Part shown: in pieces, positions 1 to 9,527 of the stretch
How the letters are laid out: each line of letters opens with the position of its first letter
Position numbering within the stretch: the first letter of the stretch is position 1
From: Shewanella holmiensis
Lineage (GTDB): Bacteria; Pseudomonadota; Gammaproteobacteria; Enterobacterales; Shewanellaceae
Direction: 5' to 3'
DNA: 64,000 nucleotides
Assembly: GCF_025370255.1 (NCBI RefSeq)
Contig: NZ_JAMTCD010000004.1
Coordinates: forward strand, 169,421-233,420
Made by a program: the position numbers and the translations under genes
The notes under the pieces: model-generated
The model's database searches: none
The model's input: only the letters and a program-made list of their open reading frames with translations
Told to the model about the DNA's origin: nothing

Positions 1-331
1 TTCTAAGTAATAAATATGTACCGAAGGTCAATAAACAGATGGCCAATAGCGCACTAGAGTCTTTAGGGTAAAAACGATAAAGCAATGCGGCTGACAATAT
101 GTACAAAAATGGCATGTAGGCATACAACCAGTCAGGCATGACACCTTCCCTACGCTTGCGTTTTATATCCGTTCGTCGATTCTCAGAGCGAAGGTTATAA
201 ATTCGGGCTCCTGATAAATAAAGCAAAATGGCGGCGGCTATCGCATACTGTTGTTGCAGTATTAGCACGCTTACACCACCAATTACGATGTAAGTGTAAG
301 GTAAAAGCTCGTATACAGGTTTAATTAACAT
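1..331 (-). CDS. Hypothetical inner-membrane protein, 3' part cut by window edge
   Basis: An open frame on the minus strand starts with ATG at 331 and runs off the left edge, giving at least 110 residues. A GGAG ribosome-binding site lies about 8 bases upstream of the start. The visible protein begins MLIKPVYELLPYTYIVIGG, has hydrophobic stretches near residues 10-45, then a basic segment rich in Arg and Lys (about 50-62), then two more hydrophobic stretches. This looks like a small polytopic membrane protein with a cytoplasmic basic loop. I do not recognise the family and assign no function. Confidence 0.6.
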   Translation of the reverse strand, partial: MLIKPVYELLPYTYIVIGGVSVLILQQQYAIAAAILLYLSGARIYNLRSENRRTDIKRKRREGVMPDWLYAYMPFLYILSAALLYRFYPKDSSALLAICLLTFGTYLLLR

Positions 332-493
332 AAGCACTCCGTCGCTGCTCATTAATTATTATTACGATTAAAAGTCTCGTTCACTACCCAAAGTTCAAAA
401 ATCTTCCGTAATCAAAAAGATGGGGAAACGTGTACGTAACACGGTTTAAGACGCGCCCGTTTTACCGACCGCACTTGTATTAATTATAGTCCA

Positions 494-530
494 TAAAAAA
501 AGTCGCAGGCTATTTTTTAGCCTGCGACTT
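494..530 (-). terminator. Rho-independent terminator of slyD
   Basis: A 12-bp perfect stem (501-512 with 518-529) has a 5-base loop. On the minus strand it is followed by a run of seven U (the A-run at about 494-500). It lies about 80 bases past the slyD stop, so it most likely ends that transcript. Confidence 0.85.
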
Positions 531-612
531 CTATAGATTTCAACCTTTTTACTGATCCTAGTGTGATGATTATCACCTACTAGTCTTAATCAGTTTTGAA
601 GCTTATATCGTG

Positions 613-1173
613 TTAGTGGCAACCGCAGCCGCCATTACCATCACATCCAGGTTTTTGAGTGTCACATGGTTCATGGTCGTGATCATGACCACCGCCACAA
701 CTGCCGCCGTGGGCATGAATATGACCGTGAGCAATTTCTTCTGCTGTAGCTTCGCGAACATCAACAACTTCAACATTGAAGGTTAAAGCTTGACCAGCAA
801 GAGGGTGATTACCATCAACAACAACGGTATCATCTTTGATTTCGGTAACTTGCACTGGACGTTGGCCCATTTCTGTTTCTGCAATAAAGCGCATACCCGG
901 TACGATATCTTCGATATCACCAAAAGCGGCTAAAGGGACTTCTTGCTTTAAACCCTCGTGATATTCGCCATAGGCTTGTTCTGCTGGAATAGTTGCTTCA
1001 AATTTATCACCAGCAACTTTACCTTCTAATTCTGCTTCTAGACCAGGAATAAGGTTTTCAGTGCCTTGTAAATAAATCATTGGCTCAGCATCAAAAGAGC
1101 TTTCCAACAATTGACCTTGAGCATCGCTTAGGCGGTAATGAATAGTTACTGCTGCATGTTTTGAGATTTTCAT
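613..1173 (-). CDS. slyD: FKBP-type peptidyl-prolyl isomerase SlyD
   Basis: SlyD is a cytoplasmic prolyl isomerase, chaperone and metal-binding protein, known to supply nickel for hydrogenase maturation in E. coli. The start at 1173 gives MKISKHAAVTIHYRLSDAQ, which matches the family N-terminus, and a GGAG site lies just upstream; the longer open frame would add 12 unrelated residues. FKBP strands cover about residues 1-70 and 120-150. The insert-in-flap chaperone domain is in the middle (about 70-130, with a VPLAAFGDIEDIVPGM segment). The C-terminus is a His/Cys-rich tail (HGHIHAHGG..., ending GGCGCH), typical of the nickel-binding tail. It is monocistronic and ends at the hairpin near 500. 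Confidence 0.93.
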   Translation of the reverse strand: MKISKHAAVTIHYRLSDAQGQLLESSFDAEPMIYLQGTENLIPGLEAELEGKVAGDKFEATIPAEQAYGEYHEGLKQEVPLAAFGDIEDIVPGMRFIAETEMGQRPVQVTEIKDDTVVVDGNHPLAGQALTFNVEVVDVREATAEEIAHGHIHAHGGSCGGGHDHDHEPCDTQKPGCDGNGGCGCH

Positions 1174-1442
1174 AAAGACTCCAATAGCTGATATCGGCGC
1201 ATAATACATTTTTTTTATTTTTGCTGCGATGATTTACATCAGGTTTTGCTAAATTTCTAGTGATTAAATGCTTTAAATTCTAATTATTTTGATCTTGGAC
1301 GTTGATTTACCAAAATGAAAAGGGTTTAAGCTTTCTTGTTAACATATTAAGTATCATTAAGCGGTAGATAAATAGGCTTTTAGCCCAACTCTTACTTTAT
1401 GCTATGAAAAATATACAGTTTTTAAATCTACCATTCTTCGCG

Positions 1443-1458
1443 TTTACGTTAGCGTAAA
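1443..1458. promoter_or_regulatory. Perfect palindrome TTTACG-N4-CGTAAA upstream of the thr operon
   Basis: A six-base inverted repeat with a 4-base spacer lies in the 514-bp gap between slyD and thrL. The same half-sites and spacing occur at 27660-27675, upstream of the pilin cluster. This suggests a site for a dimeric regulator, which I cannot name. A second inverted repeat (TACGTAA, 10-base spacer, TTACGTA) sits at 1629-1652, probably within the thr leader transcript. I see no gene in 1174-1687. Confidence 0.35.
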
Positions 1459-1575
1459 TGAAGTGTTTGCTTGGTTTCATTGCTAATTGTATTGATGTTT
1501 CAGATTGTGAAATATGTAATCTTAAATAAATCAACTTAAATGTTAGTTAATATGTAAATAAATCGACAAGCGGGG

Positions 1576-1605
1576 TTGACAATATAGTGCTAAAAAAGCA
1601 ATTCT
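1576..1605 (+). promoter_or_regulatory. Possible thr operon promoter
   Basis: TTGACA at 1576-1581 is a perfect -35 box. The best -10 at normal spacing is poor (AATTCT at 1600-1605, 18-bp spacer). An alternative -10 is TATAGT at 1583-1588, which would need a -35 near 1560-1565 that is not convincing. Either choice starts transcription 70-100 bases before thrL. Confidence 0.35.
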
Positions 1606-1687
1606 GTAAGCATTAGTCAATAAGGCGCTACGTAAACGAGTAAGATTACGTATACAGCTTCGAACCTGAATTTAGTAAGTGAGCAAG

Positions 1688-1762
1688 ATGTCAGCATATA
1701 AGCACGTTGTTATTACAACAATTATTACAACCACCACTATTACCATAGTGGGGGCGGGCTGA
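1688..1762 (+). CDS. thrL: thr operon leader peptide ThrL
   Basis: This is a 24-codon reading frame beginning MSAYKHVV and ending VGAG. Its core is an uninterrupted run of 12 Thr and Ile codons (7 Thr, 5 Ile). Such a run is the hallmark of the threonine leader peptide, whose translation senses charged tRNA-Thr and tRNA-Ile. A purine-rich GTGAGCAAG precedes the ATG. The final codons (GTG GGG GCG GGC TGA) overlap the 5' strand of the antiterminator, and the structural gene thrA follows 109 bases after the stop codon. Position and composition leave little doubt. Confidence 0.93.
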   Translation: MSAYKHVVITTIITTTTITIVGAG

Positions 1763-1822
1763 TACATCCTAAAAAGAATTCAATAAATAGCCCGCTTCCC
1801 CACAAAGGAAGCGGGCTTTTTT
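1748..1822 (+). terminator. thr attenuator: terminator with alternative antiterminator pairing
   Basis: The terminator stem pairs 1789-1799 with 1807-1817 (11 bp, loop of 7), followed by a U-tract at 1817-1822. The competing antiterminator pairs the end of the thrL frame (1748-1760) with 1789-1803, giving GCGGGCT:AGCCCGC plus GTGGGG:CCCCAC with a two-base bulge. Ribosome stalling on the Thr/Ile codons would leave 1748-1760 free and favour read-through into thrA. When translation is fast, the ribosome reaches the stop codon and covers that strand, so the terminator forms. Confidence 0.9.
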
Positions 1823-1870
1823 ATTATAAATTTTTGCATTGATGTCATGTATTTGACTGGAGAAGACGAA

Positions 1871-4339
1871 ATGAAAGTAATGAAATTTGGTGGTACATCT
1901 TTAGCAAATTGGCCGCGTTTTTTAATGGCGGCAGATATTATTGCTGAGTCTTCTAAGTTAGAACCTGTAGCAACCGTACTTTCAGCGCCAGCAACGATTA
2001 CTAATGCGCTGTTAGAGATGGTTGATTTAGCGGTAAAGGGGGAATCATATCAGGCTGTTGTTCAGCATATCGATACCGTATTTAATACTTTATATGCACA
2101 AGCAAGCGAACAGTTGTTATCGTCAGCGCAGCAGGCTGTGCTGCAAGTGAAGTTAAATGACCAAATGCTGCAATGGAAACATAAGCTAGAAGGGATTTGC
2201 TTATTGGGTGAATGCCCTGATTCAGTAAGAGCTGCAATCGTGGTGTCTGGTGAGCGCTTATCTGCGGCATTAATGGAACAAGTTATGCTCGCGAAGGGGA
2301 TTACATCAGCACAATTAGATCCTGTGTCGTTATTCCTTGCACATGGGCAGCCTTTAGAGTCTGTTGTGGATATTAATGTAAGTAAGCCACGTTTTTCTGT
2401 GCTGCCTTTAAATGATTACAGAGTCTGGGTGATGCCGGGTTTCACTGCTGCGGACGCCCATGGAAAAATTGTCACCTTAGGTCGTAATGGTTCTGATTAT
2501 TCTGCAGCAGTACTGGCGGCATGTTTAGATGCCTCAAGTTGTGAGATTTGGACTGATGTTGACGGCGTTTACAATACAGACCCTAGAGTGGTGACAGACG
2601 CGAAGTTATTGTCACAGCTCAGCTATCAAGAAGCCATGGAACTTTCTTATTTTGGGGCAAAAGTCTTGCACCCTAAAACAATTGCTCCTATTGCTCAATA
2701 TCATATTCCTTGTTACATCAAAAACAGTTTTAACCCATCTGCACCAGGCACATTAGTGTCTAACGATGCCGATAAAACGGGACTGCAAGTTAAGGCCATT
2801 TCGAATCTTGACGATCAAACAATGTTTAACGTATCAGGCCCTGGTATGAAAGGCATGGTTGGGATGGCCAGCCGAACATTGGCGGCTATTTCACGTAGTG
2901 GTATTTCGGTATCGCTTATTACGCAAAGTTCTTCTGAATACAGCATTAGTTTTTGTGTGGCAACCAGCGAAGCAGCTAAAGCTAAATGGTCATTAGAACA
3001 AGAGTTTGAATTAGAAATAAAGTCTGAACTGTTAGAACCTATCGAGTTACGTCAAGGTTTAGCGATTGTGTCCTTGATTGGCGATGGGATGAAAACTCAT
3101 AAAGGCGTTGCGGCTAAGTTTTTCAGTGCGCTGGCCAAAGCGAGCGTTAATATCATAGCGATTGCCCAGGGGTCTTCTGAGCGTTCAATATCGACGGTCA
3201 TTCAGCAAGGTAAAACTAAGCATGCCATAGGGGCTTGTCATCAAGCTTTCTTTGATGTGCAGCAATATGTTGATGTGTTTTTAGTTGGCGCGGGGAATGT
3301 TGGAGCAGGGCTGCTTGAGCAAATAAAACAACAGAATGAAATGCTCAAAGAGCAACATATCAGTATTCGCGTTTGCGGAATTGCTAATTCACGTCAAATG
3401 CTACTCGATAGTAATGGCGTTGATTTATCCAATTGGCAAGGATTAATAAGTGATAATGCTCAAGCATATGATTTAAATGCCTTACTAGCGTTTGGGCAAG
3501 AGCAGCAATTACTCAATCCAGTGTTAGTAGATTGTACCTCAAGCGCCGCAGTTTCCGACCGCTATTTAGATGTGATGAATGCAGGTTTTCATGTGGTTAC
3601 TCCTAATAAAAAGGCCAACACTCGTGATTATGCGTTTTATCAATCATTACGCAAAGTTAGTTTAGAGCAACGTCGTCAATTTTTATATGAAACAACCGTG
3701 GGTGCAGGCCTACCCGTGATTGATAATTTGAAAAAGCTTTTATGTGCGGGTGATAAACTGCATAAGTTTAATGGTATTTTATCAGGTTCATTATCGTATA
3801 TTTTCGGTATGCTGGATGAGGGCATGAGTTTGTCGCAAGCTACATCAATTGCTCGTGATAAATGCTTTACAGAGCCCGATCCTCGTGATGATTTAAGCGG
3901 AATGGACGTTGCTCGCAAAGTGCTGATATTAGCCCGGGAGGTCGGCTTAGCGTTAGAGTTAAGCGATATCAACATTGAATCGGTTTTACCAAATGATTTT
4001 GATGATAGCGGTGATGTGGACGCATTTATGGCTAAATTGCCTAGCTTAGATGCTCAAGTTTCAGAGCGTGTACTCAAAGCGCAAGCCGAAGGTAAAGTGT
4101 TGCGCTATGTTGGCCAAATCGACGAAGGCAAGTGTCATGTTCGCATAATAGAAGTTGATGCAAACGATCCATTATACAGCGTAAAAGGTGGCGAGAATGC
4201 CCTTGCATTTTATAGCCGTTATTATCAACCTATTCCCTTTGTATTACGTGGATACGGCGCCGGTACTGACGTGACTGCTGCAGGTGTCTTTGCCGATGTA
4301 TTAAGAACACTTAATTGGACACGTGAGGTAGGGCTGTAA
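1871..4339 (+). CDS. thrA: Bifunctional aspartokinase I / homoserine dehydrogenase I
   Basis: ThrA phosphorylates aspartate and later reduces aspartate semialdehyde to homoserine, the first and third steps of threonine synthesis. The chosen start (1871) gives [10 protein letters not shown] with GGAG upstream and yields 822 aa, close to the E. coli enzyme. The aspartokinase domain carries KFGGTS at residues 5-10 and the nucleotide-binding segment around [13 protein letters not shown] (about 205). Two ACT regulatory domains follow (about 310-460). The homoserine dehydrogenase Rossmann motif VGAGNVGAG is near residue 472, with VTPNKKAN and a [11 protein letters not shown] segment downstream. Threonine feedback is expected from the family. 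The stop codon overlaps the thrB start by one base. Confidence 0.97.
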   Translation: MKVMKFGGTSLANWPRFLMAADIIAESSKLEPVATVLSAPATITNALLEMVDLAVKGESYQAVVQHIDTVFNTLYAQASEQLLSSAQQAVLQVKLNDQMLQWKHKLEGICLLGECPDSVRAAIVVSGERLSAALMEQVMLAKGITSAQLDPVSLFLAHGQPLESVVDINVSKPRFSVLPLNDYRVWVMPGFTAADAHGKIVTLGRNGSDYSAAVLAACLDASSCEIWTDVDGVYNTDPRVVTDAKLLSQLSYQEAMELSYFGAKVLHPKTIAPIAQYHIPCYIKNSFNPSAPGTLVSNDADKTGLQVKAISNLDDQTMFNVSGPGMKGMVGMASRTLAAISRSGISVSLITQSSSEYSISFCVATSEAAKAKWSLEQEFELEIKSELLEPIELRQGLAIVSLIGDGMKTHKGVAAKFFSALAKASVNIIAIAQGSSERSISTVIQQGKTKHAIGACHQAFFDVQQYVDVFLVGAGNVGAGLLEQIKQQNEMLKEQHISIRVCGIANSRQMLLDSNGVDLSNWQGLISDNAQAYDLNALLAFGQEQQLLNPVLVDCTSSAAVSDRYLDVMNAGFHVVTPNKKANTRDYAFYQSLRKVSLEQRRQFLYETTVGAGLPVIDNLKKLLCAGDKLHKFNGILSGSLSYIFGMLDEGMSLSQATSIARDKCFTEPDPRDDLSGMDVARKVLILAREVGLALELSDINIESVLPNDFDDSGDVDAFMAKLPSLDAQVSERVLKAQAEGKVLRYVGQIDEGKCHVRIIEVDANDPLYSVKGGENALAFYSRYYQPIPFVLRGYGAGTDVTAAGVFADVLRTLNWTREVGL

Positions 4340-5289
4340 TGGATAAAAGTAATCAAGCAGCAATCACTGTCTATGCACCAGCCTCTATGGGAAATGTCGG
4401 CGTAGGCTTTGATTTGTTAGGGGCGGCGTTAGCCCCAATCGATGGCAGTTTGTTAGGTGACCGTGTCACAATTAGCAATATCGATACAGGTGTTGAATTT
4501 GAGCAAGTCGGGGCTTGGGCACATAAACTGCCAACCAATTTGACTGAAAATATCGTCTATCAATGTGCAGTATTTTTTCTTGAGAAATTACAGCGAACCG
4601 ACGGGGTAAAATTAGTATTAGAGAAAAATTTACCCGTAGGCAGTGGCTTAGGTTCTAGTGCTAGCTCGGTTGTTGCTGCACTTTATGCCTTGAATGAACA
4701 TTTTAAACAGCCATTTGACCAACAAGCGCTATTGCTATTAATGGGCGAATTTGAAGGGCAAATATCAGGTAGTATTCATTATGATAACGTGGCGCCATGT
4801 TACTTAGGCGGTATGCAACTGATGCTTAACACCGCTAAAAAAGTGTGCGCGCCTATTCCAAGCTTTAAGCAATGGTATTGGGTGGTGGCATATCCTGGTA
4901 TTTCATTATCCACTGCAAAAATGCGCGCCTTATTGCCAGCACAATACGATAAAGCTGTGGCGATAGAGTTTGGTCGTTACTTGAGTGCATTTGTGCATGC
5001 CAGTTACCAGCAAGATGCAGACATGGCGATTGAAGTGCTTAAAGATGTATTAGCAGAGCCTTATCGCGCAGCAGCGATCCCAGGTTACCTTGATGCTAGA
5101 GAAGCACTGCAACAGCAAGGAATGCTAACAACTGGGATATCCGGCAGCGGACCAACCTTATTTAGCGTAACCGACTCATTAGAAAAAGCACAACAGGCGA
5201 AAGCGTGGTTAGAGCAACATTATGTGACAGAACAAGGTGGTTTTGCCCATGTATGTCAATTAGATGAACAGGGTACTCGCCTCGTTTAA
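4339..5289 (+). CDS. thrB: Homoserine kinase
   Basis: ThrB phosphorylates homoserine to O-phosphohomoserine with ATP. It belongs to the GHMP kinase family: the N-terminal segment VYAPASMGNVGVGFDLLGAA and the phosphate-binding loop LPVGSGLGSSASS (about residues 96-108) are intact, and GISGSGPTLFSV near residue 265-276 is the conserved third motif. The 316 aa length is normal. The ATG overlaps the thrA stop (TAATG), so it is translationally coupled within the thrABC operon. Confidence 0.97.
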   Translation: MDKSNQAAITVYAPASMGNVGVGFDLLGAALAPIDGSLLGDRVTISNIDTGVEFEQVGAWAHKLPTNLTENIVYQCAVFFLEKLQRTDGVKLVLEKNLPVGSGLGSSASSVVAALYALNEHFKQPFDQQALLLLMGEFEGQISGSIHYDNVAPCYLGGMQLMLNTAKKVCAPIPSFKQWYWVVAYPGISLSTAKMRALLPAQYDKAVAIEFGRYLSAFVHASYQQDADMAIEVLKDVLAEPYRAAAIPGYLDAREALQQQGMLTTGISGSGPTLFSVTDSLEKAQQAKAWLEQHYVTEQGGFAHVCQLDEQGTRLV

Positions 5290-5324
5290 CTGACAAACCG
5301 TATTCAATTTTATAGGTAATGGTA

Positions 5325-6608
5325 ATGCAATTATATAATTTAAAACATCCTTCTCAGGAAGTGAACTTCAGTCAAGCAGTACAGTTGGGATTAGGTAAAG
5401 ATAGAGGGCTATTTTTTCCTAAATCAATTCCAGTGTTAAACAATATTGATGACTTGTTGGCAATGCCTTTTGCTGAGCGCAGTAAGAAGGTACTCGGCGC
5501 ATGGCTTGCGAATGAGTTAGGTCAGGATAATGTCGATGGTTTAGTGGATAACGCATTTACCTTTGAAGCGCCACTTGCCGAGGTTGATTACCATCGTAGT
5601 TGTTTAGAGTTGTTCCATGGCCCTACTTTAGCATTTAAAGACTTTGGAGCCCGCTTTATGGCTCAATGCGTTAATTTATTGTCAGCAGATAAAGGATTAA
5701 CCATTTTAACTGCCACTTCAGGCGATACTGGCGCAGCAGTAGCAGATGCTTTTTATGGGCTAGACAAAGTGCAAGTTGTGGTGATGTATCCTAAGGGAAA
5801 AATCAGTGAACTGCAGGAAAAGATGTTCACCACTTTAGGTAAAAACATCCATACAGTGGCGGTGAATTCTGATTTTGATGCCTGCCAACATCTCGTTAAG
5901 CAAGCATTTGATGATGCGGAAGTGCGCGAAGGGCTGGCATTAAACTCGGCAAATTCAATCAATATTAGCCGCTTGTTAGCGCAGATATGTTATTACTTTG
6001 AAGCGATTGCCCAAGCCAAAAAAGCAGGTCATGAAAACTTTGTGGTATCGGTGCCTAGCGGAAACTTTGGTAATTTAACCGCAGGCTTGTTTGCCAAAGC
6101 TATGGGCTTGCCAATCAAACGTTTTATTGCTGCAACCAATAGCAACGATACAGTGCCGCGCTATCTTGAAAATGGGGATTGGGCTCCGCACGATACAGTG
6201 GCAACTATGTCTAATGCAATGGATGTGTCCGAGCCAAGTAATTGGCCTCGAGTAGAAGCGATTTGTCAGCAAATGGGCTGGCCGTTATCTGATATTACAG
6301 GCTTAGCGTTGAATGAATTACAAACCTCAGAAGCACTAAAAAATCTTTATCAATTAGGTTATCAATCAGAGCCGCATGCTGCAATTGCCGCTCAGGGTTT
6401 ACGTCAATTGCTGGCTAAAGATGAATACGGTATCTTTTTAGGCACGGCTCACCCTGCGAAATTCAAAGATGTTGTTGATCGTGAGTTACAAGTTGACTTA
6501 CCGCTTCCTCCTGAACTAGAAGCCGTAGCGAATAAGCCAATTCTATCAGTTGAATTGGATGCTGATTTCAGTCAGTTAAAATCTCATTTATTTGCTACGC
6601 TTCGTTAA
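5325..6608 (+). CDS. thrC: Threonine synthase
   Basis: ThrC converts O-phosphohomoserine to threonine with pyridoxal phosphate. The start at 5325 (MQLYNLKHPSQ) is preferred over the in-frame ATG at 5319: the TAGG element is about 8 bases from the later ATG, and homologues begin M-x-LYNL. The PLP lysine is K105 in the motif LAFKDFGARF, followed by the phosphate-binding TATSGDTGAAVA. The length of 427 aa fits the enterobacterial class. It lies 35 bases after thrB and is followed by a strong terminator, so it closes the operon. Confidence 0.96.
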   Translation: MQLYNLKHPSQEVNFSQAVQLGLGKDRGLFFPKSIPVLNNIDDLLAMPFAERSKKVLGAWLANELGQDNVDGLVDNAFTFEAPLAEVDYHRSCLELFHGPTLAFKDFGARFMAQCVNLLSADKGLTILTATSGDTGAAVADAFYGLDKVQVVVMYPKGKISELQEKMFTTLGKNIHTVAVNSDFDACQHLVKQAFDDAEVREGLALNSANSINISRLLAQICYYFEAIAQAKKAGHENFVVSVPSGNFGNLTAGLFAKAMGLPIKRFIAATNSNDTVPRYLENGDWAPHDTVATMSNAMDVSEPSNWPRVEAICQQMGWPLSDITGLALNELQTSEALKNLYQLGYQSEPHAAIAAQGLRQLLAKDEYGIFLGTAHPAKFKDVVDRELQVDLPLPPELEAVANKPILSVELDADFSQLKSHLFATLR

Positions 6609-6649
6609 ATCTTGCGAGTTAGACTCGATTAATAATTGATTTGCTATTT

Positions 6650-6681
6650 AAAAAACACTCAACTTTTTGAGTGTTTTTTTG
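6650..6681 (+). terminator. Terminator of the thrABC operon
   Basis: Stem AAAAACACTCAA (6651-6662) pairs with TTGAGTGTTTTT (6667-6678) across a 4-base loop and continues into a T-run, 45-70 bases after the thrC stop. Confidence 0.88.
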
Positions 6682-6799
6682 TTTTAGGGGATTGAGATAT
6701 TTTTCTAGAACATGATCTTGGTCATAACTAATATTTATCAATAGAGTAGATTGGGAAATACTATGAGTTTTGACTAAAATATAGACTAGTGAGGTTTAC

Positions 6800-7366
6800 A
6801 TGACGGAGAAGACTATGCTTAAGCGATTAAAGCGAGATCACCAACATATAGCCATATTATTGGACATACTCAGCAATAAAAATAACCGATTAATTGAAGG
6901 TGAAGCAGTTAACTTCAACCTTGTTAGAGACATTGTTGAGTATATGCAAGGTTATGCTGAACACAGCCACCACCCATTAGAAGATATTACCTATCAATAT
7001 TACGTAAAAAAAATGTCAGTGCCAAACAGTGAGCAGCTTCATGATGAACATGACAAGCTGGCCCAGGTATCAGGTTCTTTAATGTACAGTTTAAATATGA
7101 TCCTTTCTGATATCGTGATTTCAAGAGAGAAGTTAATTAATGATTTAGCCAATTATATTAAGCTCCAAGTTGCACATATGCAGTTTGAGGAACAAGAAAT
7201 ATTTCCTCATTTTGCTAAATCATTGGATGGGGAAGATTGGCAGAAAATTGAACATTTATGCCAGAAAAAACTAGTTGATGATCCACTATTTAGTGAAAAT
7301 GATAATGCAATTTTTGATGATCTTCGCACGTATATTGCCAATGTCGATAAAAAGATGAAGTTATAG
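6800..7366 (+). CDS. Hemerythrin-domain protein
   Basis: This 188-residue soluble protein has a hemerythrin-like four-helix bundle. The candidate di-iron ligands visible are RDHQHI (residues 12-16), HSHHPLEDITY (about 55-65), a HDEHDK segment (about 81-86), and HMQFEEQEIFPHF (about 127-139). Family members bind O2, NO or act in iron/redox repair; which applies here cannot be told from sequence. A GAGG site precedes the ATG. It stands alone between the thr terminator and a perfect palindromic terminator. Confidence 0.85.
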   Translation: MTEKTMLKRLKRDHQHIAILLDILSNKNNRLIEGEAVNFNLVRDIVEYMQGYAEHSHHPLEDITYQYYVKKMSVPNSEQLHDEHDKLAQVSGSLMYSLNMILSDIVISREKLINDLANYIKLQVAHMQFEEQEIFPHFAKSLDGEDWQKIEHLCQKKLVDDPLFSENDNAIFDDLRTYIANVDKKMKL

Positions 7367-7424
7367 CGCATTTGTCGTAATTCCCTATTAGATTAAGTCT
7401 GATAGAGTACAAGTAGATAGATCA

Positions 7425-7450
7425 AAAAGAGCACCCTAGGGTGCTCTTTT
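7425..7450. terminator. Bidirectional terminator between convergent genes
   Basis: A perfect 26-base palindrome (AAAAGAGCACCC and its complement) has an A-run on the left and a T-run on the right. It lies between the hemerythrin gene (plus) and the DUF3545-type gene (minus), so it can end both transcripts. Confidence 0.88.
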
Positions 7451-7492
7451 ATATTCATGCATAATTGAATAAATATTCACTTGAGCTAATAT

Positions 7493-7678
7493 TTATAATA
7501 CTAAAGTATTTGCATCAAATTCGAAAGAGTCATCAATATCTTGTAACTCTTTCAGTAAGCGCTGCTTATCTTTAATTGCTTCAATCTCGCGCCATTTACG
7601 TTTTTTGTTTGAACTTTTTGTACGGCTTGGTCTTTCAACAACTTCATCTAACGCACAACCATAATCTAAACGATCCAT
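7493..7678 (-). CDS. Small DUF3545-type protein
   Basis: A 61-residue frame has an excellent GGGAGG ribosome-binding site 5 bases upstream of the ATG. The central segment KKRKWREIEAIKDKQRLLKEL is a highly basic helix, as I recall for the DUF3545 family found in Shewanella and Vibrio. The acidic C-terminus is DIDDSFEFDA. No biochemical function is known to me. The strong ribosome-binding site, its own terminator and the family match argue it is a real gene. Confidence 0.78.
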   Translation of the reverse strand: MDRLDYGCALDEVVERPSRTKSSNKKRKWREIEAIKDKQRLLKELQDIDDSFEFDANTLVL

Positions 7679-7843
7679 GGTAACCTCCCTTGTTATTATG
7701 ATGTCTCTATGCAGATAAATAACATATTTCCATCATAGGGTGCAATAGTTATGTTTCATTAATGTTAACCTGAGGTTAAGCTTTGATGAATAAATAAATC
7801 ACTCGCTAGGATTCTATGCTGAAATTGCTAAATTCAAACTCAT

Positions 7844-7870
7844 AAAAAGCCAGCTTTCGCTGGCTTTTTT
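7844..7870 (-). terminator. Terminator of tal-pgi
   Basis: Stem AAAAAGCCAGC (7844-7854) pairs with GCTGGCTTTTT (7859-7869) with a 4-base loop, immediately past the pgi stop on the minus strand. The A-run supplies the U-tract. Confidence 0.88.
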
Positions 7871-7875
7871 AGTGA

Positions 7876-9510
7876 TTAAATCTGTCCTTGACGATACAAA
7901 TTGATTAAAGAATTGCTGGAACAATCTAACGCTTGAGCGTCATTTTCGGCCCCGATTCGGTCTAGTACATCATTGCCTAGTACTTTTCCTAATTCCACAC
8001 CCCATTGATCAAATGAATTGATTTGCCAAATTATCCCTTGAACAAACGTTCTGTGTTCATACAGTGCAATTAATGCACCTAAGGTCGGTGGCGTTAACTT
8101 ATCCATCAATAAAGTATTGCTAGGTTTATTGCCAGTCATCACTTTATGTTTAGCAATAAGCTGCTTTTGAGCATCATCAAGCTTACTTGAGCTCATTTCG
8201 GCTAATGCTTCTTCGTAGGTACGACCTTGCATTAACGCTTGGGTTTGGCCGAAGCAATTTGATGCTAGCTGATTATGATGCTCACCGAGCGGATTATGAC
8301 TTTGTAGCGGCAAAATAAAATCAGCAGGGATCAGTGCAGTACCTTGGTGTAACAGCTGATGATAAGCATGTTGACCATTTGTACCTTCGCCTCCCCATAT
8401 AACTGGGCCAGTACTGTAATCTACCGCTGTGCCATTCAAGGTAACGGACTTGCCATTGCTTTCCATATCCAGTTGTTGGAAATAAGCAGGTAAACCACGT
8501 AAATAGTGATCGTAAGTTAAAATCACATGAGATTGGGCACCATGAAAGTTGCTATACAACACAGATAGCATCCCCATGATCACAGGCATGTTGTGTTCTA
8601 GAGGAGCTTGCTGAAAATGTTGGTCCATGTCAAAGGCACCAGATAACAGTTCTTTAAAGTTATCCATACCAATAACAAGTGCAATAGGTAATCCAATGGC
8701 TGACCATAATGAATAACGTCCACCAACCCAATCCCACATAGGGAAGATGTTGTTAGCATCCATTCCAAATTCAGTAGCTTTGGCCACATTAGATGTGACG
8801 GCAACAAAGTGCTGTGCTACGTCTTGCTGCGATGCGCCTTGAGCTAAAAACCACTCTTTGGCACTTAATGTATTTGTGAGTGTTTCTTGGGTACCAAAGG
8901 ACTTTGACGACATAACAAACAGAGTGGTTTCTGCGTTTAATCCTTTTAACTTCTCGCAAATCGAAGTGGCGTCAACATTGGCCACAAAGTGACAATTTAA
9001 GCCTTTCCAATAAGGTCGCAAAGCTTGGGTGACAATTTTAGGCCCAAGAAAAGATCCACCAATACCAATACTGACGATGTCAGTGATGGCTTTACCTGTA
9101 TAGCCAGTCCATTGTCCGCTTTGAACTTGCTCTACAAACTCTGCCATTTTAGCCAAGGTCTGTTGCACTTCAGGCACAATATTTTGTCCCTCAGCGTTGA
9201 TGGTTTGCGAAGCTTTACTGCGAAGAGCGGTATGCAATACCGCGCGTTGCTCGGTGTTATTTATGATGTCACCTGAGAACATGCCAGCAATTTTATCTGT
9301 TAACTGTGCTTCATTGGCAAGTTTGAACAATAATGCCAATGTCTCTTCATTTACACGGTTTTTTGAATAATCCAGTAATAGCCCACAACTCTTTAAGTGC
9401 ATTGCATTAAAGCGTTGGTCATTCTTCTCAAATAACTCACGCATGTGCGGTAATGCCGCAGTATGAGTGGCTAATTGTTGCCATGTGGCTGATTGTGTTA
9501 ATTGAGTCAT
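7876..9510 (-). CDS. pgi: Glucose-6-phosphate isomerase
   Basis: Pgi interconverts glucose-6-P and fructose-6-P in glycolysis and gluconeogenesis. The 544-residue length is close to the E. coli enzyme (549). Family signatures are clear: [14 protein letters not shown] (about 150-163), [15 protein letters not shown] (about 205), [16 protein letters not shown] (about 265-280), [11 protein letters not shown] with the catalytic Glu, [11 protein letters not shown] with the catalytic His, and the C-terminal [11 protein letters not shown]ys segment. It is transcribed 17 bases downstream of tal, so the two probably form one operon joining glycolysis to the non-oxidative pentose phosphate pathway. Confidence 0.97.
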   Translation of the reverse strand: MTQLTQSATWQQLATHTAALPHMRELFEKNDQRFNAMHLKSCGLLLDYSKNRVNEETLALLFKLANEAQLTDKIAGMFSGDIINNTEQRAVLHTALRSKASQTINAEGQNIVPEVQQTLAKMAEFVEQVQSGQWTGYTGKAITDIVSIGIGGSFLGPKIVTQALRPYWKGLNCHFVANVDATSICEKLKGLNAETTLFVMSSKSFGTQETLTNTLSAKEWFLAQGASQQDVAQHFVAVTSNVAKATEFGMDANNIFPMWDWVGGRYSLWSAIGLPIALVIGMDNFKELLSGAFDMDQHFQQAPLEHNMPVIMGMLSVLYSNFHGAQSHVILTYDHYLRGLPAYFQQLDMESNGKSVTLNGTAVDYSTGPVIWGGEGTNGQHAYHQLLHQGTALIPADFILPLQSHNPLGEHHNQLASNCFGQTQALMQGRTYEEALAEMSSSKLDDAQKQLIAKHKVMTGNKPSNTLLMDKLTPPTLGALIALYEHRTFVQGIIWQINSFDQWGVELGKVLGNDVLDRIGAENDAQALDCSSNSLINLYRQGQI

Positions 9511-9527
9511 TAATTTACAGTCCTTGT

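Noticed and set aside
559..577. CRP-like palindrome TGTGAT...ATCACC downstream of slyD
   Set aside because: It lies between the slyD stop and its terminator, not at a promoter, and the centre spacing does not fit the CRP consensus well.
2082..2270. Antisense frames within thrA, thrC, pgi, ileS and other large genes
   Set aside because: They are shadows of strongly supported genes, without own ribosome-binding sites or family features.
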